A stretch of 15,122 nt of DNA, taken from NCBI GenBank assembly GCA_021789355.1, contig JAJYJR010000065.1, positions 1 through 15,122 on the forward strand. Reading direction: 5' to 3'. The position numbers and the translations under genes are program-made. Below the pieces are notes generated by a model. That model saw only the letters and a program-made list of their open reading frames with translations, searched no databases and had not been told where the DNA came from. Position 1 is the stretch's first letter. Each line of letters begins with the position of its first letter. The DNA comes from Chloroflexota bacterium. Its GTDB lineage: Bacteria; Chloroflexota; Limnocylindria; Limnocylindrales; CSP1-4. Positions 7,240 through 13,329 of the stretch are shown here, in pieces.

Positions 7240-7793
7240 GGCTCCCCCTCCCGGAGGATCTCCCGCGCGGCCTCAAGGAGGCGCGCGAGCTGGCGGTTGC
7301 CGAGCCGCGTGAGCGGCCGGCGGACATGGAGTTCGAGGTCGGGCGTGAGCGCGATGCGCTCCCACTGCGAGCGCTCTGGCTCGGACGACATGGACGGCGC
7401 TGGCATGGATGGGCCGGCGAGCGCGTCGCGCGCTGGCGGGCCCAGCGACGCGGCGGCAGGTGGGACCGCAGAGGTCGCCGGGCGGCCACCGGCGAGGACC
7501 GCCCGCACGTAGTCGACGGCGGACCCGGTGGTCTCGTCGGGCTCGGGCGCCGCGAGGAGCGCCTGCACGGACGCGTCGTCGAGGGCGCGCAGGCGGCTCC
7601 GGATCTCGGCCAGCGGCAGGTGCTCGCGCTGCAGCCGGCGGATGAGCCGCAGCCGCCCGAGGTGTCCCTCGTCGTACCGGGCCCCGGGTCCCTGCCCCGG
7701 CGTGCGCAGCAGCCCCTCTGCGATGTAGTAGCGGACCGTGCGCGGCGAGACGCCGGCCAGGTCGCAGAGCTCGCCGAGGGAGTAGTCGCTCAC
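7236..7793 (-). CDS. MerR-family transcriptional regulator
   Basis: The gene encodes a 185-residue protein. The GTG at 7793 is chosen because the family's N-terminal pattern starts there: DYSLGELCDLAGVSPRTVRY then YIAEGLL (residues 3-29) forms the first part of the winged helix-turn-helix. ARYDEGHLGRLRLIRRLQ (from about residue 38) is the wing and following helix. A Pro/Ala-rich linker follows, and the C-terminus ends in a conserved-looking LTPDLELHVRRPLTRLGNRQ block, perhaps a contact surface for the downstream VWA protein (inference). The only cysteine is C10, so it lacks the C-terminal metal-binding cysteines of classical metal sensors. It overlaps the VWA start by four bases. Its promoter and a palindrome lie immediately upstream, suggesting autoregulation. 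Confidence 0.88.
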   Translation of the reverse strand: MSDYSLGELCDLAGVSPRTVRYYIAEGLLRTPGQGPGARYDEGHLGRLRLIRRLQREHLPLAEIRSRLRALDDASVQALLAAPEPDETTGSAVDYVRAVLAGGRPATSAVPPAAASLGPPARDALAGPSMPAPSMSSEPERSQWERIALTPDLELHVRRPLTRLGNRQLARLLEAAREILREGEP

Positions 7794-7797
7794 GCCC

Positions 7798-7829
7798 GGT
7801 ATACTGCCAGTTTCACGTTGCACTGTCAA
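7798..7829 (-). promoter_or_regulatory. MerR-type promoter with 20-bp spacer, likely leaderless
   Basis: On the minus strand TTGACA (7824-7829) and TATACC (7798-7803) are separated by 20 bp. Spacers of 19-20 bp are the hallmark of promoters controlled by MerR-family proteins, which untwist the DNA (family knowledge). The -10 element ends four bases before the GTG start, so transcription should begin at or within a few bases of that codon and yield a leaderless mRNA. No Shine-Dalgarno sequence is present upstream of the GTG. Confidence 0.65.
7808..7825. promoter_or_regulatory. Putative MerR operator palindrome in the promoter spacer
   Basis: CAGT-TTC-ACGT-TGC-ACTG forms an 18-bp interrupted palindrome (CAGT/ACTG arms around a self-complementary ACGT centre). 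It lies almost entirely within the 20-bp promoter spacer and overlaps the end of the -35 element. That is where MerR-type dimers bind. Proposed ligand: the adjacent MerR-family protein. Confidence 0.6.
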
Positions 7830-8815
7830 GATCGGTCTGACCTGGCGGACCGTCGTCGCCTCGCCGCTCCGCGATCCCTGGCTCGTCCCGACACAATGGC
7901 GTCGTGAGCCTGCCCTTCCCGGCCTCGATCGCCGACTTCCAGGCAGTCTTCCCCGACGATGAGGCTTGCCGAGAGTGGCTACTGACCTGCCGTTGGCCTG
8001 ATGGGTTCCGTTGCCCAGCCTGCGGTCGGCGTGAGGCATGGCGGCAGTCGAGCGCTCGATTGGTCTGTCGGGGGTGTCGGCGAGAGACAAGCATCACGGC
8101 CGGCACAGCCCTGCATCGATCGCGGCTCCCATTGACGACCTGGTTCTGGTCGGCCTATCTCCTGGCAACCCAGCCTGGCATGAACGCGCGGACCCTCGGG
8201 CGCACGTTGGGTATCGCCAGCCACAGGACCCGATGGCACCTACTCGAACGGCTGCGCCGATCGATGGGCGCGCTCGACCTTCCCCCGCTTGAGGGCGTCG
8301 TTGATGCTGACGAGATGGCTCTCGGCGGATTCGCGCCCGGCAAGCGAGGCTTCGCCGGCGACAACAAGACGATCGTGCTCGTCCTGGTCCAGCGTGCTAG
8401 TCCGCGGACCCGTCTCGCGATCGTGCCAGATCGCAGAGGCGCGACGCTGATGTCCGCCATCGAGCGCCTCGTGCGTCCGGGCTCGACCGTGGTCACTGAC
8501 GGACACGACGGCTATCTCGGCTTGCCAGCGGCCGGCTTCGCCTGGATCCGCATTCCGCACCCGCGCGGCGGGCTCGCCAGCGGGGCTGCGAACCGCGCAA
8601 CACCCGCAGCAGATGGGGTGACGAGCCGGTTCAAGCGTTGGCTGCTGGGCACCTACAACAAGCCGCCGGCCGACCTCGCACCGTACCTCGCCGAGTTCTG
8701 CTTTCGGACTGAGTTCCGAGACAACGCCCGGGCAGCGTTCTCCGCCTTGCTCGGCCTGGCGATGACTACCCCGCCGAGCGACCGGCCATCCGTCGGGTGC
8801 GGGCGTCGGCAATGA
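7830..8815 (+). mobile_element. IS1595-family insertion sequence (ends unresolved)
   Basis: A single-gene element defined by its transposase. The left end should lie between the MerR promoter (-35 at 7829) and the transposase start. The right end should lie near 8770-8830, where the transposase tail overlaps the end of the opposite-strand 81-residue ORF. I compared both flanks by eye and found no convincing terminal inverted repeats or 8-bp target duplication, so the boundaries given are only limits. The element may have degenerate ends. Confidence 0.45.
7904..8815 (+). CDS. IS1595-family (ISXO2-like) transposase
   Basis: The gene encodes a 303-residue protein starting with GTG at 7904. The N-terminal zinc ribbon is seen as C37PAC40 and C55RGC58. 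A helix-turn-helix-like segment, ARTLGRTLGIASHRTRWHLL, follows at about 95-114. The DDE-type catalytic domain shows D136 (VDADEMALGG), D199 (VVTDGHDGY) and the end block FKRWLLGTYN with K244. In relatives the third catalytic position, seven residues before this Lys, is N, E or H. Here it is D237 (AADGVTSRFKRWL), an unusual state that may affect activity. The length is normal for the family. The terminal residues after LLGLAMTT look unrelated to the family and may read into flanking DNA. Confidence 0.88.
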   Translation: MSLPFPASIADFQAVFPDDEACREWLLTCRWPDGFRCPACGRREAWRQSSARLVCRGCRRETSITAGTALHRSRLPLTTWFWSAYLLATQPGMNARTLGRTLGIASHRTRWHLLERLRRSMGALDLPPLEGVVDADEMALGGFAPGKRGFAGDNKTIVLVLVQRASPRTRLAIVPDRRGATLMSAIERLVRPGSTVVTDGHDGYLGLPAAGFAWIRIPHPRGGLASGAANRATPAADGVTSRFKRWLLGTYNKPPADLAPYLAEFCFRTEFRDNARAAFSALLGLAMTTPPSDRPSVGCGRRQ

Positions 8816-9011
8816 CCGTTTGCCAGAGTGCGCCCGTCTCCTCGTAGTCGCGAGAGCGCAGGAGTGTCTCGATCTTCGTCGCCACATCGCCGTCCGGATC
8901 CCGCCGGACGCGCGCGAGCACAGGACGCCAATCAGCGAGCGTCCCATGCTCGAGGAGGTCGTCGAGCGCGGCGAGTGTCAACAGTTGGCCGCGAAGATGT
9001 CGGTGGCGCAT
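8766..9011 (-). CDS. 81-residue partner of the AbiEii-like protein (putative antitoxin or accessory)
   Basis: It begins MRHRHLRGQLLTLAALDDLL at ATG 9011, nine bases after the stop of the nucleotidyltransferase gene, with a weak GGATGG upstream. The body is helical and charged (ADWRPVLARVRRDPDGDVAT, ALWQTVIADART). It has no helix-turn-helix visible, so it is not the classical AbiEi antitoxin. The last 17 codons overlap the transposase gene on the opposite strand by 50 bases, so the tail RRMAGRSAG may derive from the IS and the native C-terminus may have been replaced. Tight spacing with the nucleotidyltransferase suggests a two-gene unit. Toxin-antitoxin function is inference. Confidence 0.6.
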   Translation of the reverse strand: MRHRHLRGQLLTLAALDDLLEHGTLADWRPVLARVRRDPDGDVATKIETLLRSRDYEETGALWQTVIADARTRRMAGRSAG

Positions 9012-9020
9012 GACACCATC

Positions 9021-9731
9021 CTACGTCCGCACGTCGGTCCAGCCCGCTCGTCGCGTGGCGACGGCGGAGGCCATGCGTGATGCGACTCGGCGGCATTGCG
9101 CGACCACCGTCGCCCAATCGCGCCACTCCGGCACGAGACCCTTGTACTCGTCGAGTTTCACGCGATCAAGGTCGAACGGCTTGGGTGACGCGAGCTGGCG
9201 CATGACCTGTTGGCGCACCGCGCCCGGATCGCTCGGCTGGGCGTAGAGGCGGTCCAGCGAAGCGAGCGCCGCGAGCACCTCGCGATCGCCGAGCTTGGCC
9301 GCGACCGCAGCGACGTCGAGGTAGTCCCGCGTGGCGTTCCGCGTCACGACGAGCCATGCCTTGATCCGGAGGATCTCCCTCCGCGTTGGCACGCGCAGCC
9401 TGCGGCCGGAGACCTCAATCTCGACCGTCTCAAGCGGGGCGGCGCGGATCTGGTTGCGGACTGTCGTCAGGATCCCGTCGAGGCTCCCGTAGATCGCAAC
9501 CGGCCGCTTCACGCGGGCTGTCTTCCAGCCGGCCGCAGCTTCGAGTTCCGCAAGCACCTCGTCGAACCGATCGATCAGGCCGACCATCACATGGTCCGCA
9601 TCCGTCGACCGCCGATGCTGGGCGTCGAGCGCCGCGGCCGTCCCGCCCACGAGAGTCGTGTCCGGCAGGATTCCCTGGAGGCGCGCGGCGGCGTCGAGGA
9701 GCTGCTCCCACTCGGGAAGCTGTTGGGGCAC
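9021..9731 (-). CDS. Nucleotidyltransferase, AbiEii/AbiGii toxin-like
   Basis: The gene encodes a 236-residue protein. The start GTG 9731 is preferred over an upstream TTG (9797) because AGGAG lies nine bases before it and the intervening residues are low-complexity Ser/Glu. The nucleotidyltransferase signature is LVGGTAAALDAQHRRSTDAD (residues 27-46), with the GG pair at 29-30 and acidic D44/D46 expected to bind Mg2+. Downstream, AWLVVTRNATRDYLDVAAVA resembles the conserved Lys/Arg-Asp block of AbiEii-like (DUF1814) proteins. Members can transfer nucleotides to tRNA ends and act in phage defence or toxin-antitoxin systems (family knowledge). Here the expected HTH antitoxin gene is absent upstream. 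The only close partner is the 81-residue ORF downstream. Substrate unknown. Confidence 0.75.
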   Translation of the reverse strand: MPQQLPEWEQLLDAAARLQGILPDTTLVGGTAAALDAQHRRSTDADHVMVGLIDRFDEVLAELEAAAGWKTARVKRPVAIYGSLDGILTTVRNQIRAAPLETVEIEVSGRRLRVPTRREILRIKAWLVVTRNATRDYLDVAAVAAKLGDREVLAALASLDRLYAQPSDPGAVRQQVMRQLASPKPFDLDRVKLDEYKGLVPEWRDWATVVAQCRRVASRMASAVATRRAGWTDVRT

Positions 9732-9845
9732 CTCCAGACCCTCCTCTCCGCTTGACTTGCCCTCGGTCGATGCACTCGAGTTGAGATCGTCTTCCAAGTC
9801 AGCCTACTGTCTAGCCACGGACACGTTCGCGCCCTTCTGGCTCCA

Positions 9846-10223
9846 TTGTCAGGCACCGTCAAGGTGGAGACCAGGAGGCAAGCACCCTTCCTTGATGTCG
9901 CATGGGAGGAGATCGACGCAACGCGCTACCAGACGCCCCCTTCGAGGCCTCGGACGCTTCGTGCTGTCGCTGAACAGATTCGTAACGAGTTCGGATCGTT
10001 CGCGGAACTCGTGGCGTCCGAACCTCGGCCCGGCCTCGACCCCAGATGGTTCGAGCCGTGCGCGCAGGTCGAATGCGAGGCCTTCGACCGAGCCCGCTGG
10101 GCGAAGCCGTGGCTCGTACCCGCTGTGGAAAGTGAGCGCCGCCATTGCGCGTCGACGCGCTACTGCGTGTGGGAGGGCGTCCATTCGATCCTGGTTCTCG
10201 CCGTTGGGGTCGCCTCCACGTGA
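9846..10223 (+). CDS. Possible hypothetical protein (weak)
   Basis: A 125-residue ORF from TTG 9846. The amino-acid composition is balanced rather than Arg/Pro-rich, with segments such as TLRAVAEQIRNEFGSFAELV and LDPRWFEPCAQVECEAFDRA that look like a real protein. Against this, third-position GC bias is weak, there is no ribosome-binding site, and the start is a rare codon. It may be a poorly expressed, recently acquired or decayed gene. No family recognised. Confidence 0.35.
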   Translation: MSGTVKVETRRQAPFLDVAWEEIDATRYQTPPSRPRTLRAVAEQIRNEFGSFAELVASEPRPGLDPRWFEPCAQVECEAFDRARWAKPWLVPAVESERRHCASTRYCVWEGVHSILVLAVGVAST

Positions 10224-10519
10224 GGGTCACTTCGTGGAGCGCCCATCAGCGCGGCCGCCGTGCGGGTCGGGCGGAGCGACTCATCGCCGGCCGCGGGCTG
10301 GCCGTCGCCGCGTTCTCCGGCCCCGTCCTACGGCCCGTCCGCCTGCGACTCGACGAGGAGCCGAATCCGGCCGTGGCGCCGCCAGCTATCCGCTCGCGCC
10401 GCCCGTCGCGATCCAGGAGTCGCTCGAGCACCGCGGCATGTCAGTCCGCTGAGCCGAGCGGCCCTTGTCGGGTCGGTCCATTCCGCACGATGCTGACGCC
10501 GTTCGCCGCGAGGGTGGCC
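10224..10519. other. Intergenic stretch, nothing recognised
   Basis: Between the weak ORF and the small membrane protein there is Arg/Ser-rich translation in all frames and no clear codon bias. I saw no repeat, hairpin, RNA gene or promoter. A GAGG (ending at 10514) near its right end serves the 10520 gene. Confidence 0.4.
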
Positions 10520-10696
10520 ATGTTCGCTGAGCTTCGACGACAGCTGCTCGGGTTCCTGATCGTCGCCTGCATCTTGGCGCTGCTTGCGCTGGTCTGGGCG
10601 CTCGTCACCGCTCCGCCGCCGCCGGGCATACTGCACCAGGTCGGCGCGCTCCTCCAGCCGTTCCAGCTCGTGTCGGCCGGGGTCCTGCCCGCGTGA
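10520..10696 (+). CDS. Small single-span membrane protein, 58 residues
   Basis: From ATG 10520 (MFAELRRQLLGFLIVACILA) the frame encodes a basic start, one hydrophobic helix (about residues 9-30) and a short Pro-rich and hydrophobic tail. GAGG lies about six bases upstream. Third-position GC is high throughout, supporting real coding. An upstream in-frame ATG at 10490 would add ten residues. Likely a membrane-anchored small protein; function unknown. A competing minus-strand ORF overlaps its end. Confidence 0.5.
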   Translation: MFAELRRQLLGFLIVACILALLALVWALVTAPPPPGILHQVGALLQPFQLVSAGVLPA

Positions 10697-10880
10697 CTGG
10701 ACAACTGCCGCGACCTCGACTGGCCTTCCGTCGTCCGGCGCAGCGTCCCCAGCCGTCCGAAAGCCACAGCTCGTAGACGCGGCGGAAATCATCGCTGACA
10801 TCGGCCACAGGGTCGTCAACGTAGTCGACTCGCTCGAATCGATCGGGCCCGATCGAGCGCCGGCGCTCGAAGACCGCCAT
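10605..10880 (-). CDS. Candidate short ORF, possibly a gene fragment
   Basis: The first 45 or so residues (MAVFERRRSIGPDRFERVDY then VDDPVADVSDDFRRVYELWL) are acidic and protein-like. The remainder becomes Arg/Gly-rich and looks out of frame, which suggests the 5' piece of a gene that decays near 10740. It lies 46 bases downstream of the molybdopterin subunit on the same strand, without a clear ribosome-binding site, and overlaps the small membrane protein on the other strand. Low confidence. Confidence 0.25.
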   Translation of the reverse strand: MAVFERRRSIGPDRFERVDYVDDPVADVSDDFRRVYELWLSDGWGRCAGRRKASRGRGSCPVTRAGPRPTRAGTAGGARRPGAVCPAAAER

Positions 10881-10926
10881 CTCGACGCACGATCCCGCTC
10901 GAGCGACGGATGTCCAGCCTGCCCCC

Positions 10927-13218
10927 TCAACCGCCCCCGGTTGCCGTCGTCAGTCCGAGCAGTTGCCAGGGCTCCGAGGGCAGACTCGAGAGGCGCACGC
11001 CGTTGGCGTTGCGGATGGCATTGGCCACCGCCGCGGCCCCCGGCACCGCCGGTGGCTCGGCGATCCCACGGGCTCCGTAGGGCCCGGCCGGCGAGGGAAC
11101 TTCCACGAGCTGGACGGCGATCGCCGGTATCTGGTCGGCGCCGGGGAGCATGTAGTCGAGAAAGGTCGTGGCCAGCGGCTGGCCCTCGGGATCGTAGGTG
11201 AGCTGCTCGCCGAGCGCCCGCCCGAGTCCCTGGGCGACGCCCCCGTGAATCTGCGCCTCCACCTCCGGCGGGTTGAGCGCCCTGCCGACGTCCTGGATCG
11301 CGGCATACCCGGTGACCGTGACGGCGCCGGTCGAGGCGTCGACGCGGACCCGCGCCACGTGCACGGTGAACATCGGCGCCCGGACGGTCTGCGCCGACCG
11401 ACCTGTGCCCTCCAGGGGCGGGTACGGGCTGTTGAAGCTGGTCGCAAGGGCAAGCTCGCCGATGCTGCGGCCCTGATCGGGGCTCCCCTTGACGCGGACC
11501 GAGCCGCCGATGATCTCGAGGTCGTCAACAGCGGCCTCCAGCTGCGCCGCCGCGACCTCCATGAGCTGCCTGCGCGCGTCTGCGGCAGCCCGCTCCACCG
11601 CCAGCCCCACGGTGTAGGTGGTCTTGCTCGCCGCCGCCGCACCGGCATGCGGTGCGAGGTCGGTATCGCCGTGCTCGACGCGCACCGATTCGGCGGGAAC
11701 TCCGAGGGTATCGGCGGCGATCATCGCCAGCGTCGTGTCGGTACCGCTGATGTCGACCGATCCCACCAGCACGTTGAGCGTGCCGTCCTCTTCGACGCGA
11801 CAGACAGCGGTGGCCGGCTCGAGCCCGCCGCGCCAGCCGCTGGCGGCGACGCCCAACCCCTCCCCTGCCTCGAGCGTCGCGCTGTACAGAGGGTGCTCCC
11901 GCGCGGCCTCGAGACACTCGACCAGACCGACCCGCGGACAGGTCGAGCCGTCGGGAAGAGGATCCCCCTCGCGGATGGCGTTCTGCAGCCTGAGTTCGAG
12001 GGGATCGCGGCCGAGGCGCCGTGCCAGTTCGTCCATCGCCGATTCGAGCGCGAACGCGGCCTCCGGCGCTCCCGGCGCGCGGTACGCGCCCGCGGGTGTC
12101 TTGTTCGTGGCGACGTCCCGCACCAGTGTCTCGACATCGGGGATCCGATAGACGCTGGTGAGTTGCGTGGCGCACAGATCGGCCATGCCCCCTTCACTGG
12201 CGCCGTTGTCGATGACGATGTCCGCGGCGAGCGCACGCAGGGTCCCGCCGTGGTCGGCTCCCAGTTCGATGTCGATCACGCTTGCCGGTCCCGCGCGCCC
12301 CAGGAGGAACTCCTCCGTCCGTGTGAGCTCCAGCCGCACGGGGCGGCCGACGCGCCGGGCCAGGAGCGCCACGAGCGGCTCGAGCAGACAGCCCAGCTTG
12401 CCGCCGAAGGCGCCGCCGACGGGCATCGGCACGACCCGGACGCGGCTGACCGGCACGCCGAGCTGACCGGCGAGTTCCTGCCTGGCCCAGAACGGCGCCT
12501 GGATGGGGGTCCAGACGGTGTACCGATCGTCGGTGCCGTAGGCGGCGATCACCACGTGCGGCTCGAGGAACCCCTGGTGGACACGCGGCATCGCGAAACG
12601 AAGCCGCACGACCTCGTCGCACTCTGCCAGCGTGGCACGCGCGTCGCCGCGACTCACCCGTCGCCGATAGGTGACGTTGGGCGAGGGCTCGTCCGGCTCC
12701 CTGGCGGCGGTCCCCGCGTCGGGGGCGCCAGCTTCCGCGCCGTGGGCGGCCGCCTCGGCGGATGTGCCGGCCGCAGCATCGAGGACGGCCGCGGCACCTT
12801 CCCTGATCGCCTCGAGCGGATCGACGATGGCGGGCCGACGCTCGTACGAGACGCGCACAAGCGACGCGGCGTCGGCGGCCGCGTACTCGTTCGTGGCGAC
12901 GACGGCGGCGACAGGCTGCCCGGCATAGTAGACGCGGCCCTGCGCCAGCGGCTGATCCGCGCCTCCGACCGCGATGCCGGAGAAGTCGGCGCCCGTGAAG
13001 ACGCCAAGCACGCCGGGGGCTGCGGCCGCGTCCGTCATGTCGATCCCCGTGATCGTCGCCGCGGACCATGGGCTGACCACCAGTCGGGCAGTGGCGAGAC
13101 GGTCGATCCGCATGTCCGCAGTGAACGAGGTAGCGCCGGTCACCTTCTGGCGACCCTCGAGCCTGCGCCTGCCGACCCCGATCACGCGTCCGACGCCCCC
13201 CTCCATCTCGACGAGCAT
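10927..13218 (-). CDS. Xanthine dehydrogenase-family molybdopterin-binding large subunit
   Basis: The gene encodes a protein of about 763 residues, the usual size for this subunit. The N-terminal aldehyde oxidase hammerhead region starts near RRRLEGRQKVTGATSFTADM. Cofactor and active-site features are GGAFGGK (residues 268-274), the YRAPG loop (379-383) and the C-terminal GIAEPP with the catalytic base candidate E721. YRAPG excludes form I CO dehydrogenase, which carries AYRCSFR. Such enzymes hydroxylate purines, aldehydes or heteroaromatics with water as oxygen donor and need an FAD and a 2Fe-2S subunit (family knowledge). Neither is visible in the window. The start is uncertain: ATG 13218, 13206 or 13233 are all in frame with no clear SD. 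A low-complexity Ala-rich insert lies at about 150-170. A 6-bp hairpin (10928-10943) sits at the stop codon. Confidence 0.9.
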   Translation of the reverse strand: MLVEMEGGVGRVIGVGRRRLEGRQKVTGATSFTADMRIDRLATARLVVSPWSAATITGIDMTDAAAAPGVLGVFTGADFSGIAVGGADQPLAQGRVYYAGQPVAAVVATNEYAAADAASLVRVSYERRPAIVDPLEAIREGAAAVLDAAAGTSAEAAAHGAEAGAPDAGTAAREPDEPSPNVTYRRRVSRGDARATLAECDEVVRLRFAMPRVHQGFLEPHVVIAAYGTDDRYTVWTPIQAPFWARQELAGQLGVPVSRVRVVPMPVGGAFGGKLGCLLEPLVALLARRVGRPVRLELTRTEEFLLGRAGPASVIDIELGADHGGTLRALAADIVIDNGASEGGMADLCATQLTSVYRIPDVETLVRDVATNKTPAGAYRAPGAPEAAFALESAMDELARRLGRDPLELRLQNAIREGDPLPDGSTCPRVGLVECLEAAREHPLYSATLEAGEGLGVAASGWRGGLEPATAVCRVEEDGTLNVLVGSVDISGTDTTLAMIAADTLGVPAESVRVEHGDTDLAPHAGAAAASKTTYTVGLAVERAAADARRQLMEVAAAQLEAAVDDLEIIGGSVRVKGSPDQGRSIGELALATSFNSPYPPLEGTGRSAQTVRAPMFTVHVARVRVDASTGAVTVTGYAAIQDVGRALNPPEVEAQIHGGVAQGLGRALGEQLTYDPEGQPLATTFLDYMLPGADQIPAIAVQLVEVPSPAGPYGARGIAEPPAVPGAAAVANAIRNANGVRLSSLPSEPWQLLGLTTATGGG

Positions 13219-13329
13219 ATCAGCCTGGAGCATCCCGGCCGGAGAGACGTGAGACGCGCGAGCAGTGGCGCGCATCTGAACACTGGGAGCGTCGAGCGGC
13301 TCCCTGTGCGGAACGGGAGGCGTCGAGCG

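Noticed and set aside
7240..7489. N-terminal extension of the VWA second frame into the MerR gene
   Set aside because: This part is Arg-rich and overlaps the MerR coding frame. The true VWA N-terminus is in the other frame from 7239.
7794..8090. Longer MerR start at 8090
   Set aside because: It would run through the transposase start and the clear MerR promoter. The family N-terminus begins at the GTG at 7793.
7830..8830. Terminal inverted repeats of the insertion sequence
   Set aside because: By-eye comparison of both flanks gave only short GC-rich matches of the sort expected by chance in this sequence.
10963..13329. Very long plus-strand open frame continuous with the lipoprotein
   Set aside because: It is antisense to the well-supported molybdopterin subunit and translates to Arg/His/Gly-rich sequence. 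The lipoprotein has its own ribosome-binding site and signal peptide at 13330.
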